A stretch of DNA of 64,000 nt from FEB-25 sp963822175 (GCA_963822175.1 CAWGGJ010000007.1:372001-436000); one strand, 5' to 3'; positions 8,883 to 20,019 are shown, counted from the stretch's first letter. A program made the numbers and translations. Notes: generated by a model not told the origin, from the sequence alone.

Positions 8883-9671
8883 GTGATGGATTCCAATGGA
8901 CTCGGCCTCCATATCAGTCAATCACCCACCGCCAGGGTGGCCAGGCTAGCACAGGGCAGCTGGCACCTGGAGATCCCGGCAAGCGCTCGGCGCGGTTATC
9001 GCCTGGCACAGCTTGACGACCATAATTCGCTTCGCCGTCAAGATTTCCCCTGGCGCTCCCCGCTGAAGCTGAGTTTGAGGGCGCGTGTTTCAGCTAAGGA
9101 CATCCCCGGTACATGGGGGTTTGGTCTATGGAATGACCCATTCAGCTTTCTGCTATCAAACAATAAAGTGGTGCCCCGCCTTCCAACCTTGCCGAACGCC
9201 GCCTGGTTCTTCCATGCCTCAACAAATAATTATCTGTCGATCAGGGATGACCTTCCCGCAAGTGGTTTCCTGGCAGCCACTTTTAGCTCAAGAAGGGTGC
9301 CCACACTTGGGTTGGTATTGCTTTCGCCAATTCTTGCGTTGACCCTGCTACCAGGAACTGCCCAGCTGGTGCGCAATCTGCTTCGTCACCCAGTCAGGCA
9401 GGATGCCGTCCAGATCCAGACAAATGTGACTGAATGGCATTCCTACAGCATGGAATGGGTTGATAGGCAGGCCAGGTTCACCCTGGATGGGGTAGAGATC
9501 ATGCGGACAAATATCGCCCCCAACGGACCGCTTAGCCTGGTGATCTGGGTGGATAATCAGTACGCTGCCCTGCCTCCAAGGGGCAGGTTAAGATATGGAA
9601 CCCTACCCAATGCTGAGGCTGCCTGGTTGGAGATCAGGGAATTATCCATTCAGAAAATTACTGATAAATAG
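8883..9671 (+). CDS. Hypothetical protein with a possible concanavalin-A/GH16-like jelly roll
   Basis: A 262-residue protein without recognised catalytic residues. Features suggest a beta-sandwich: WHLEIPASARRGYRLAQLDD, KLSLRARVSAKDIPGTWGFGLWNDPF, then WHSYSMEWVDRQARFTLDGVEIMRT, the last resembling the ligand-face strands of GH16/LamG-like lectins. A hydrophobic stretch at about residues 142-157 (LGLVLLSPILALTLLP) could be a membrane segment or a buried core. The start is GTG-ATG at 8883-8888, with GGAGG about 14 bases upstream, slightly far. The family is unknown to me; a glycan-related role is only an inference from fold likeness. Confidence 0.65.
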   Translation: MMDSNGLGLHISQSPTARVARLAQGSWHLEIPASARRGYRLAQLDDHNSLRRQDFPWRSPLKLSLRARVSAKDIPGTWGFGLWNDPFSFLLSNNKVVPRLPTLPNAAWFFHASTNNYLSIRDDLPASGFLAATFSSRRVPTLGLVLLSPILALTLLPGTAQLVRNLLRHPVRQDAVQIQTNVTEWHSYSMEWVDRQARFTLDGVEIMRTNIAPNGPLSLVIWVDNQYAALPPRGRLRYGTLPNAEAAWLEIRELSIQKITDK

Positions 9672-9727
9672 GAGAGTAATTTATTATCCTTGAAAATTTT
9701 TCTAAGGGTAATCATCCGTCGTGGTAG

Positions 9728-9733
9728 TATAAT
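9728..9733 (+). promoter_or_regulatory. Candidate -10 box upstream of the chelatase gene
   Basis: A perfect TATAAT lies 36 bases before the ATG at 9770. No good -35 hexamer is seen at 16-18 bases, so the call is tentative. The space to the start would hold a short leader with AGGA before the ATG. Confidence 0.35.
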
Positions 9734-9769
9734 AGTCGCTTGCTGGGAGTTTGACCCCCAAGGAAATAA

Positions 9770-11834
9770 ATGAGACCTGTTTACCCATTTACAGCTATTG
9801 TTGGCCAGGAACGCATGAAGCGCTCGCTGGTCTTGAATGCGGTTGACCAACGCATTGGTGGCGTGCTTATCCGTGGCGAGCGTGGCACTGGAAAATCCAC
9901 TGCTGCGCGTGGTATGGCTGCTCTCCTGCCTGAGATCGAAGTCTATGCCGATTCTCCCTTCAACGATGACCCGGAAGCACCCATCACCTGGTCTGACTGG
10001 GTGAAGGAGCGTAAGTCTCAAGGTGTTGAGCTAAAAGTCGTCAAACGCCGCATTGCCTTCATTGACCTGCCCATCAGCGCAACAGAAGATCGCGTTGTTG
10101 GCACCCTGGATATTGAAATTGCCATTCAGAGGGGTGAGCGTATATTCGAACCGGGCGTGCTGGCAGCCGCAAACCGCGGTCTGCTATACATTGATGAGGT
10201 CAACCTGCTGGACGACCATGTGGTTGACCTGTTATTGGACTCAGCGGCCATGGGCGTGAATGTGGTTGAGCGCGAAGGTATCTCGTTTGCTCACCCAGCG
10301 CGCTTCATCCTGGTGGGGACGATGAACCCCGAGGAGGGTGACCTTCGCCCACAGCTTTTGGATCGCTTTGCCCACTCAGCTGAAATCTACGGCATCCGCG
10401 AAGCACGTGAGCGGGTTCTGATCATGGAGCGCAACCTGGCTTTCGAGGAAGACCCTGAAAGATTCCGCAAGCAGTGGCTGGATAAGGAAAAAGAGCTTTC
10501 ACACCAGATCGAGCTGGCGCGTCTCCTGGTGGATAAGGTTACCTACACCAGTCGTGATTTGCTTTCAATCGCTGCCCTGACTGCTTCCTTAAACGTGGAA
10601 GGTCACCGTGCAGACCTGGTGATTCTCAAGACTGCGCGTGCCCAGGCTGCTTTTGAAGGGCGGAAATCCATCACCGAGCACGACATCGCCCTGGCTGCCG
10701 AGCTGGCCCTTCCTCACCGGATCAGGCAGGGACCCTTCCAACAATCGGTGGTCTCGGAGGACGAGCTCCAGGAGCGCATTGAACAGCTGCACGGCTCGAC
10801 AGCAAGCGCAGGAGAACCAGAACCAGTGGCGGAGGACGAAGATCATACTCCACGCTTTGATAAAAAAAAAGACCTAAACCTCACCTCGGAGCAAGACCAA
10901 CAGAATCCGAACCAGAGTGAGCCAGCCCGCCAGAGCGTCTTTGATGTAGGGAATGCGTATTGGTGGGATGGGGGCGAAAAAGTCAAGGTCGGTGAAGCCT
11001 TTCAGCCGCGCAAGTTGAATACCCAGTTAGACCAGCTCTACCGAAAACGTTCGGGTCGCCGTTCACGCACCCATACCGATCGTAAACGCGGGCGTTATAT
11101 TCAGGCCCGGCCGGCAAATGGCAAAGCTGATGACCTGGCATTTGACGCCACAATTCGAGCGGCAGCTCCATTCCAAAAGGAACGTGCAGAACAACGAAAA
11201 CGGGTGGCCTTTGCCATTCACCCCAGTGACTTCCAGCGGAAAGTGCGGGTGAAAAAGACAGCCAATCTTGTCTTATTCGTGGTGGACGCATCCTGGTCCA
11301 TGGCAGTCGCTGAGCGCATGTCTGCTACCAAGGGAGCAATCTTATCGTTACTAACTGACGCTTACCAGCGGCGGGATCGGGTAGGTTTGATCGTATTCCA
11401 AAAGGATCGGGCGACCATGGTATTGCCACCGACCAATTCGGTCATGCTGGCACAGCGTGCATTAGCGGATATTCCAGTAGGGGGTAAAACGCCCCTTTCA
11501 GCCGGTCTATACATGGCTCACCAAATTTTACAGCGTGAGCATATTCTCCACCCGGATGTACAACCGCTGGTCATCCTGCTGACCGATGGTGCTGGTAATG
11601 TTTCCATGACTTCCATGCCCCCTCAGGAGGAAGCTCACCGGCTGGCGGACCAGATCGCCACGGATGACATTCATTGTGTGGTGGTTAACATGGAACACAC
11701 CGCCTTTGACCAGGGATCTGGCGCAAGCCCTGGCAGATCACCTTGAGGCTCCCTGCTACACGCTGAGTGAGCTCAAGGCTGAGACACTTTATAAAGCGGT
11801 GAAAGAGGAGATGGAAACCGGCAGGGGGCTGTAA
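9770..11834 (+). CDS. Magnesium-chelatase-type AAA+ / VWA protein (ChlI-ChlD fusion), frameshifted near the 3' end
   Basis: The N-terminal half is a ChlI-like AAA+ ATPase: Walker A GERGTGKST (about residues 36-44), Walker B LLYIDEVNLLDDH, and the ChlI insertions. A charged, Pro-rich linker follows (about residues 335-400). The C-terminal half is a ChlD-like VWA domain with the MIDAS motif DASWS. The frame stops at 11746, but a shift of one base near 11717 restores the family ending (LAQALADHLEAPCYTL) to a TAA at 11832-11834. So there is one extra base, probably at GGGATCTGG. The family drives metal insertion into tetrapyrroles with a large CobN/ChlH subunit, which is not in this window. A role in cobalamin or another metal-loading job is more likely than chlorophyll synthesis. 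Confidence 0.85.
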
Positions 11835-11899
11835 GGCCATATTCATAGATCTGGGGGATGGTTTATTCACAAGGCTGACTAACACTGCCATTGGAGTTG

Positions 11900-12584
11900 T
11901 TAATTCACAGCTTTTTGCCTAGGGTTCTTCAACCCTGTTCGCAGCTTGCTACCCACCTCGCGTTTCACCCTGCCTGCCAGGACATGCTCATGCTCCTGCA
12001 CGAACCTCTCCACCGCATTGGGGTCAAAATACACCAATTCCCGTAATGCCCAAGAGAGGGCTTTAACCACCATATCTTCATGGTCGGCGACTAACACCTG
12101 GCAGATCGCCAGTGTGCGGGGTACATCCCCCTTACCGCCCTGTGAGCGGACGTTGAACGCCACGGTACTCACCAGGGCTGCCCGCCGCCACCACAGGTCA
12201 GGTGAGTGAGCCCACCGGATAATCAGCTCGTCAGAAACCAACCCATCACGCCAGGCGGGACCGGACAGGGTTCGGGCGAACGAATCCACGGACCACCAGC
12301 TGTTGATGCCCTGACCGAGCTCTTCCAATGTTTCAGCTCTCAGGGTGAGGAATGCACCTGCATGTGCGGCAATAATCTCATAAGCCTGCCAGCGGTGAGC
12401 ATGACTGAAGAGCAACACACGGGCAAAATCCAGCACATATTCAGGAGCCTGCCTCACGCAGCAATTTTGAATATTTCCGGCAGATAGCCCGTTCGGTTTC
12501 GGTTTTATGGACGGAAAGGGCAATATGCTCAGCATGAAAGGCTGAGGCCAGGTCAGAAGAGGCTGGTAATTCCAAAGGGTTCAT
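11900..12584 (-). CDS. DNA alkylation repair (AlkD-like HEAT-repeat) protein, frameshifted
   Basis: The product resembles small AlkD-family base-excision proteins: helical repeats with INSWWSVDSFARTLSG and SPDLWWRRAALVSTVAFN, and a closing KVLSWALRE-like repeat (VKALSWALRELVYFDPNAV). The true start is the ATG at 12584-12582, which overlaps the stop of the GNAT gene as ATGA. From there the frame reads through HKTETERAICRKYSKLLREAG and then hits TGA; a one-base shift near 12448 joins it to PEYVLDFARVLLF and the rest. The total is 228 codons plus one base. Either a base error or a recent frameshift mutation. The usual enzyme excises N3/N7-alkylated bases. Confidence 0.75.
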
Positions 12585-13135
12585 GCGCTCCTGGGAGGTT
12601 CGGTGATGTCAATGTCCACCTCCCAAATACCGTCCACATAACCTGTGTGGTGAGGCAAGCCACTGCGGCGCACCAGGTCCAACATGCGGTTATTGCCCAC
12701 CTGCAGGTTGCCGCGCAAGATATGAATACCCCTGGCACGGGCATAATTGACCAGCCGCCAAAGTAGTAACTTCCCAAGACCGCGCCCCTGGTAGCCGTCC
12801 TCCACCACCACCGCTGATTCAGCAAACTCCGGGTTAGCCGGATCATCCATGGCATAACGCGACACACCCACGACAATTTCGCGGTTATTTTCGGTGGCAA
12901 TTGCCACAAATGCCATGCGGGTGGTGTAATCCACTGTGGCGAGGTAGCGGGCTTCCTCATCTGGCAATTCCTTTTTGAATGAAAGAAAGCGCAGGTAAAT
13001 ACTCTCCATGGAAAGGCGCTGGAAAGTGGCCTGGAGATCTTCGGCATCATCGGGATGAATGGGGCGAATAATTACCTGGGTGCCATCTTTTAGGGTAACG
13101 GTTTCTAAATCGAGCGAATCTGCAGAAGAGAGCAT
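12581..13135 (-). CDS. GNAT-family N-acetyltransferase
   Basis: A single GNAT domain of about 184 residues. It begins TLKDGTQVIIRPIHPDDAEDL, typical of the Pat/YfiQ-like GNAT domain. The acetyl-CoA site is VVEDGYQGRGLGKLLLWRLVNYARARG (motif A, Q/RxxGxG/A), and YLRFLSFKKELPDEEARYL precedes it. I chose the ATG at 13135 because AGGA lies 6 bases upstream. Its stop overlaps the start of the alkylation-repair gene by ATGA. The substrate, protein lysine or small molecule, cannot be read from the sequence. Confidence 0.88.
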   Translation of the reverse strand: MLSSADSLDLETVTLKDGTQVIIRPIHPDDAEDLQATFQRLSMESIYLRFLSFKKELPDEEARYLATVDYTTRMAFVAIATENNREIVVGVSRYAMDDPANPEFAESAVVVEDGYQGRGLGKLLLWRLVNYARARGIHILRGNLQVGNNRMLDLVRRSGLPHHTGYVDGIWEVDIDITEPPRSA

Positions 13136-13141
13136 GATCAA

Positions 13142-14284
13142 TCCTGGAAATAAGGGGTAAATTGCATCTGATTGTAACAGAAATGAGGATCGGAAGACGG
13201 GTTGGAATGGGTGGAAGGCAATTTACCTTTAAATCGTAAATAAAACAATTGCATTCAATTGGTGGGGGAGGAAATTAGTTATTAGTGTCAATTGTTAAGT
13301 CTTGAAATATGTTTACAACTTTGTCATTCGTTATTCGAACACTCTATATTCGACCCTCGAAAAAAACGAAACAGAACGAATACCTTCTCTAAAAGGTTGT
13401 GGTTAGAATTATTCAAGAAATAAAACAGTAAGCATTCAATTAATCTTCAGGGAGGGGATGTGGGGAGCAGAGATAAGAAAGAAGTCATGATCATATGTAA
13501 TTACTCACGGATATATAAGTGGCGGTTAAAACCGCTCATTTCCTCGCTCGAACAGAACCCTCGCGAGGCCAGGTCGCAAAACAGTGAAAACATAGGGAAA
13601 TCATGCAGATACTACAGGTGAGGATACTGAATAACCGCGCCTTGTAAAAACACCAGGTCGGCCTACTCCGACCCTTGAAGGAAAGATTAGCCGCGAATGC
13701 AGGTGAGATAAGGAATTCCATTTACGGTGATACATATACAAGCACGTATCGATGTAGAAAATTTGAGTTTGAATGTTGGTGAGTAGTTACCATGGATATT
13801 ATAGCACGTTTGTTCTAATCAACAAGTGGTTTAGGAAATATTCGGAATATTTTAAGATTTCTAATAAAATCGAAGCCATTAGTCATTAACAAAAGAAAGG
13901 GGCTGGAGCAGCAGAATGTCACACATAACCCAAGATTAACATAAAGGATGTACGGACATTATCGATAAATTGTATTGATCCGGTGAATTCGTGAAGATTC
14001 CTAATAATATAGTATCTATGGCAGGTCCGTTACGGAGAGATTAATACTTTACCTATACGGAAATAAATTTACCCGAATTGTGATGAGACCTTGCGGATTT
14101 GTGAAGAGATGACATGTGACGACAGTACAATTCTGACAATTGTATGATATATTAAATATAGATGAGAAAAGGTCGATCTGAGACATAATGTGGGTAAATT
14201 CAAGGGTTTATCATCATTTCCATCTATATTTTTCAAGCATCTAAATATCAGTAATTTACATTCCTTAACAAAGGTAGATATAAG
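13142..14284. other. Gene-free AT-rich intergenic region
   Basis: More than 1.1 kb without a credible reading frame, between the divergently placed GNAT gene and the giant secreted protein. Most is AT-rich and low in structure. A GC-richer block at about 13520-13715 contains local hairpins and is listed separately. No transposase, integrase or tRNA is visible. Confidence 0.7.
13515..13715. ncRNA. Possible structured RNA or mobile-element remnant (unassigned)
   Basis: Within an otherwise AT-rich spacer this 200-base block has several local stems: GCGGT/ACCGC with a TAAA loop (13522-13535), CCTCGC pairing with GCGAGG (13542-13547 and 13563-13568), and GGTCGG/CCGACC around a 6-base loop (13656-13673). 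Single-stranded-looking A-rich joints (GCAAAACAGTGAAAAC) lie between. I cannot match it to a family I know (not tmRNA, RNase P, 6S, cobalamin or c-di-GMP riboswitch). The strand is uncertain. Confidence 0.3.
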
Positions 14285-17200
14285 ATGAATATTTTTTTTA
14301 ACATTATTATTAACAAAAAATCTGCTATCAAAATTTTCTTTTTTATAGGTATATTGACGGGCATGCTGTGTTTGAAACAAAGTTTGGATATAGTTAACGC
14401 CACCGGTAATGACCAAACTACAGATTTTGTCCCAACCTCAACTCCCGAGAAATACAATTGCACCCCGAATCCACCAAATGCTTTTCTTTATTTACCCTTC
14501 GGTTTCCATGACAACCCTAATGATTGGTTGGGTTTAATGACAAGTGCTTTTGATCACCATTTTCCGGATTATTCATGTTCTCTTGGAGATTTCAATCGGT
14601 GTAATCAGGACAAGGATGGTGATGGTATTCCAGATATCGGTCGGAAAATTATAATCTGGGAAGGCGAGGTGGCTTATCCAGTAAACGGTGGAGATGGGGA
14701 TACAAATTTAGACGATGATCTGTGTTATGCACCAGGTAGCATTCCTTTGCTTGACCATAAATATTGTGGCTGGTTATCGGGATATATAGGTGCTACAGGT
14801 GAGTCCACTATTTATTACGATGGTCATGATGGCTATGATTGGGGTCTATCGGGGGGCACGGACGAGCCAATCCTTGCTGCTGCGAGTGGAAAAGTCAGTT
14901 ATATAAGTAATGATGGTGCTTATGGTTGGACGGTTGAGCTTGACCATGGCAATGGTTATCAAACTCGATATTCTCATTTACAACCGAATCGCGATACCCC
15001 TACTCTTGGTGCATGTGTCGAAATTGGAGAAACTATAGGTTTCCAAGGAAACTCCGGTGGTTATTATGGAGTTCACTTGCATTTTAGAGTTATGCATGGT
15101 GGAACAAATGTGATTGTTGGGGATAGTACGAATTACCAGCTTCGAGCGAAAAAAGTTGTAGATCCATTCGGGTGGTGCTATTACTGCATTAACCCACCTC
15201 CAGATCCGTTACAACAATATAATAGTGAGTTGAGCGAGAATCTCTGGTATGGTCTTAATCCCCGTTCTTTAGGATATCCGCCCACACGCGACGGAATATG
15301 GATGATTTGGAGTGCATTTCATTCAGAATACCTGGGAGGACCAGGGATTACTTATGAGGAATTCACATCCAATGATGATAGTACCTTCGTTGCCGACATC
15401 ACCCTCCCCGATGGCACAGTTGTTTCCCCAGGCCAAGCCCTAACAAAAATATGGCGGATGCGCAACAGCGGCAGCAGTACATGGGGCGATGGATATAAAC
15501 TGGTCTTTGTGAGCGGCGAGCAAATGGGGTCACCGTCTGAGGTGGATGTACCAGTGACCGAACCGAACCAGGAAGTAAATATGAGTATAGACCTGGTTGC
15601 TCCGTCCATAAACGGAGACCATGTGGGCTACTGGCAATTTCGTAATCCACAGGGCACATACTTTGGAGAACAAATCTGGGTGTGGATCACGGTTGCGTCA
15701 GGCAACCCACCACCTGATGATGGATTAATCCTGACCTGCATCGATTGCCCTTCAGTGTTAACGCCGGGTCAGACCTATCGCCCGACAATACGCGCAACCG
15801 TCCTGAGTGGACAATTGCTGGAATCACGCGGCGATTTGCTGCGCAATACGGATGGCAATCTCTATGGCGCATGGCCTCATGTAGCTGTTGTTGGGACTGT
15901 GAGTGCTGGTCAGAGCTATGATTTTACTTTTTATGCGGATAACCCTCTGACTGCCCCTGATGGGGAAGGTTCATACGACTTACGCTGGCAGATCTGGCGC
16001 GATGGCAACTGGGCTGGGCCAGTGATCAACATTCATTTTGATGTAAGGGTAGGGGGCGGAACGCGACCGAACCCGCCAACCCTGGTTAGCCCTGGGAACT
16101 GGTCGCAATTTCCGAATGGCAACACACCAGCTTTATGTGTCGATCCGATGCCGAATGTACAATATTATTTCCAAGTGTATGAAAGCCATGACATCCCTGA
16201 AAGTGGATGGATCAGCGAAAACTGCTGGACACCTCCAGGTCTTGGACCATATACATATCAATGGCATGTTAAAAGTACGTGACACTGCCACTAACCTGGA
16301 AAGTGAATGGAGCGAAACCTGGCACTTCACTTTATATCCGCTTGAATTGACCATGGACCCGCTGGAGTTCAATCCCGGGTCCCCTTCTGCCAACGAATTT
16401 ATTCGAGTTTACACCTGTGTTCATGGTTACGGTGGCATTGGTTTGGGTCTGGAGTTATATGCCAACACGGCTTCGGATGGCTCTACCAATGGCGATTGGA
16501 TGTGGATCCATACGATCGGCACCTTCTGCTACAATCATGACGATCCTAATACCTGGCCAAATTGGGAGACGCTGCCATTTGACGACGGTGATCATCTGAT
16601 CAAAGCCATCGCTTTTGGTCCGGATCACCAGACACTCGAGCAGTATGCCGTTTTTCACCTCGACCGCAGAAGACCGAATGGACCTCCATTGGTAAATCCT
16701 ACAAACGACATTTGGCTTAATTACCGCACTATATATTTCGATTGGAATCCTTCATGGCGAGTTAACAATTATCGTTTCGTTGTTGGGGTGAATCCCGATC
16801 CAACCATAGATCCATTGGTCGATCAGACTTTGGATGCGGGTACTACTTCGTATGCGGTTGAATTCGATTTTGCCTACCAAGACCTATATTGGCGTGTTTA
16901 TGCTATTAACGAACTTGGCTCATCAGACTCGACCTGGCATTTTGGCATTGACCAGATAGCTCCCACGTCGGCCGTGACACCTTTCCCTTCGAATGTGAGC
17001 TACGAATTAGCTTTTCCAGTCACCTGGGAAGGCACCGACGACCGTTCAGGATTACGTTGGTATGATATTCAGTACCGTGAGGGGAATTGACCGGACAGCA
17101 TTTGGGTAGATTGGATGACTTATGTCAGCTCCATATCCTCAATCTTCATCGGCCAGGAAGGACACACTTACTACTTCCGTTCTCGAGCCCTGGATATTGC

Positions 17201-19085
17201 TGGAAACCTGGAAGATTGGCTGGAAGGAGATGGAGATACCTATGTCATGATTGACCCATCTGCCCAACCTCCATCACCATGGTGGGATGCAGCGTACAGC
17301 TACAAACGCAATCTACTGATCCTTAATAATGACAGCTATACCTTAGCAGCTGGTTACCCCATCCACCTGCATTTTGATACGGGAACTACGCCTTCTTCTA
17401 CAGATTTGTATGCAGCATCGCAATCAGCAATTAAAGGAGATGATTTCAGGATCATCTACGATAACACTACAGAATTGAGTCGCTTCGTACAGGTATTTGA
17501 AAGTGGGCGGATCGATATCTGGTTCGATTTGCAAACGTCGATTGCCCCAAACCCCGGTTCAGATGGAACAAGCTACCAGCTGTATTATGGGAATCCATCA
17601 GCCAGCGATCCACCGGATGACGTAAACAATGTTCTTCCTCCTTCTAACGAAGCAAACACAGTCGGATTATGGCATTTCCAGGATGGCATCGGCAGCACAT
17701 TCATCGATACTTCAGGAAACGGCAACAACGGGGTTATATATAATGGCGGGTGGGATCTGGGAGGCAAATTCGGCACCGCAGCCATATTCAACGGGAGCAG
17801 TACGTACGCTGAGATCCCAGCTTCTAATTTGTTCGATTTATCCAATTTCACCATCGAAGGATGGTTCAAGCTTTACAATAACGGTACCCAGCTTCTTCTT
17901 CGCAGAAGGATGGCAACGGATGGAGATGAAGCTTATCGTATGGAAATCAGGGATTGGAAGCTTGTTGGTAACATTCGCGGAGCAATAAATGTAACCTCAC
18001 AAACACAGCTAGTTCAAGGTCGTTGGTATCATCTGGCGTTCACCTATGATGGGCAAACTGCAAGAGTCTATATCAACGGGCAATTAGAAGCATCCCAGAC
18101 ATTTACAGATGGTACACCTCCCAGCATGGGTCCGGTAATATTGGGGCGAAACTCAGCCAATAGCGATTACATGAATGGACAATTACAGGGATTAAGAATT
18201 TCAAATGTGGCAAGATCATCTTTTCCGTATGGCACGTTTGGGCAGATACTCAACGAACCTTCATCTGCCGCAGGTATTCCAATAACACCGCCTATCGGTG
18301 GGATGGCTGATCTGGCATTTCTCGATCTTACAACATATCCCAATCCTGATGGTGGTGTTCTTGTACAAGCAATACTCCAAAATCAGGGTGATCGCGATTC
18401 ACAAAACGGTTTCTACACCGACATTTATGTATATCATCTACCAGTAGGCCCGGGTGATTACACTGGAAGCATTTCCTTCTGGGTTCAAGATCCATTAACT
18501 GTGGGGGCAGTGGTGACTCTCACAACGGTGATCAACGAATTACCCAATTTTTTGAACTTACAACCTGAGTCTGCCAGTGAAGCCTCGGGAATGTTGTACG
18601 GGCAGGTTGACTTATCAGGTTCGGTCAGTGAGGCCAATAATGTCAATAATATCTTTGCTGATGGGTTGTATATCTGCACTGCAAGCCCCGACCAATATGA
18701 AAGCGATGATGATCCCACCAATGCTTCAGCCTTGTCTTTAGGTCAATCGCAACTGCATAATTTTGGCAGAATTGGGGATCAGGATTGGATCAGGTTCGAT
18801 GCCCAGGAGGGTATCACAACCACACTGCGAACTTACGGGCTGGGTGATTCTGCAGATACTTACTTATACCTCTACGATACCGACGGCGTGACACTTTTGG
18901 CATCGAATGACGATTACAATGGCACCCTGGCTTCACAGATCGTCTGGCAGGCACCTACAGATGGAACCTATTATGCACTCATCCGCCACTGGAACCCAAC
19001 GGTGGGTGGGTGTGGGACAAGGTATAACTTCACCGTATTCGAAGGTACCGGGTATAGGACCTATCTGCCAGTACTGAGGAGATAG
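14285..19085 (+). pseudogene. Giant secreted multidomain protein (M23 peptidase, NBR1-like Ig, DUF2341, LamG, PPC), broken by a frameshift and a stop
   Basis: The parts read as one protein of about 1,600 residues. Order: signal peptide (IKIFFFIGILTGMLCL); a calcium-type DKDGDGIPD loop; an M23 peptidase domain with HDGYD and HLHF zinc motifs; an NBR1-like Ig domain (LTKIWRMRNSGSSTWGDGY); Ig-like repeats; a DUF2341 domain (WWDAAYSYKRNLLI); a LamG lectin domain (VGLWHFQDGIGSTF, FTIEGWFKLY, YHLAFTYDGQTARVYINGQ); a CARDB-like segment; a PPC domain (DQYESDDDPTNAS to the end); and a YLPVLRR tail. Two lesions: one extra A in the AAAA at 16271-16274 shifts the frame, and an in-frame TGA at 17088-17090 sits where Trp is expected. 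Both could be base errors. Predicted role: cell-surface binding and peptidoglycan or protein cleavage. Confidence 0.8.
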
Positions 19086-19145
19086 GCTGTCAGGGCAGTA
19101 ATTTCGCATACAGCAACTGGTGTTTGATAAAAGCTCACCAGGTGA

Positions 19146-19328
19146 GACCTGGAAAAGCATCCCTGGGGTAGGCTGATCAAGCGCTCGCGGCTGGATTATA
19201 TTTTCTTACGGCCAGGCAATGCTGAATGGAATGTATTGGAAACACGCCATCTCGATGGAAGCGATGGACCACACTCAGACCATCGCGCCGTGCTCACACG
19301 TTTGGTATTAAACCAGGTAACCATGTAG
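19146..19328 (+). pseudogene. C-terminal fragment of an endonuclease/exonuclease/phosphatase (EEP) family protein
   Basis: An open stretch without a start encodes RLIKRSRLDYIFLRP and then SDHRAVLTRLVL, the closing motifs of the EEP family (DYIF, and the SDHRAV catalytic His-Asp). The upstream two thirds of the enzyme are missing: the frame is closed by TGA at 19143-19145 and the giant surface gene ends at 19085. A gene remnant left by deletion. Confidence 0.7.
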
Positions 19329-19404
19329 CTAATCGGTAATCTGCTGTTGTTGCATTACAATATAGATATACTTGCTGAATACTTGTGGTGAGGAGCGACA
19401 AGCA

Positions 19405-19924
19405 ATGGAATTCTTTGAGGTGATCAGTAACCGGCATTCAATCCGTACCTTCACTGAACAACCGCTAGAGGAAGACAAGCTGCAAAAAATCCTGGAGACT
19501 GCCAACCTGGCACCTTCAGCCGGGAACCTGCAGGCTTACGAAATCTATGCTGTCACTGACTTTAAAAAAGCGAGATGGGCTTTCATGCGCTGCGTTAGCC
19601 CAGGAATATATTGCCAAAGCATCAGTGGCGCTGGTTTTTTGCACTCATCCTGAGCTGACCGAGGGGAAATATACTGAACGTGGAACCCGCCTGTACACGG
19701 TGCAGGATGCCACGATCGCGTGTACCTTTGCCATGCTTGCTGCCACCAACCTGGGGTTGGGCAGTGTGTGGGTGGGGACTTTTGACGAGAAAGTGGTGCG
19801 CATGATCATCGGGGCACCAGAAACCCAGGTACCAGTGGTCATTTTAGCCATCGGTTACCCGGGTGAATTCCCAGAACAGCACCCCCGCCGCCCGCTGGAC
19901 CAGCTGGTTCACTGGGTGAAATAA
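19405..19924 (+). CDS. Nitroreductase-family FMN oxidoreductase, frameshifted
   Basis: The protein has the nitroreductase signature: RHSIRTF near the start and ANLAPSAGNLQAYEIY (FMN contact) in the first part, then ALAQEYIAKASVALVF, ATIACTFAMLAATNLGLGSVWVGTFDE and a C-terminal PVVILAIGYPGE. These enzymes reduce nitro compounds, quinones or similar substrates with NAD(P)H and FMN. The first part stops at 19653. A shift of one base in the A6 run at 19564-19569 joins DFKK to RDGLSCAALAQEY and gives a complete domain of about 173 residues. The indel sits in a homopolymer, so a base error is likely. The ATG at 19405 has GAGGAG 9-10 bases upstream. Confidence 0.85.
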
Positions 19925-19994
19925 AAGGCTACAGACGGACCCAACGGACACAAAGGGTAGAAAATTACCTTTTGATCTTAGTAGATAGAAAAAT

Positions 19995-20019
19995 AAGGCG
20001 AAGTAAATGGCTTCGCCTT
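19995..20019. terminator. Bidirectional intrinsic terminator
   Basis: AAGGCGAAG, 7-base loop, CTTCGCCTT (9 bp), with a T-rich tail on both strands (TTTGTCTTT on plus, ATTTTTC on minus). It lies between the convergent nitroreductase and alcohol dehydrogenase genes. Confidence 0.8.

Noticed and set aside
11700..11760. Programmed frameshift in the chelatase gene
   Set aside because: No slippery heptamer at the site; the same window has many similar one-base errors.
12581..12590. Frameshift in GNAT gene because many nearby genes are shifted
   Set aside because: The GNAT frame is complete from motif to stop, and its stop overlaps the next start normally.
13536..13721. 61-residue open frame on the minus strand in the empty spacer
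   Set aside because: No RBS, odd composition and no likeness to any family; it overlaps the hairpin-rich block, which better explains it.
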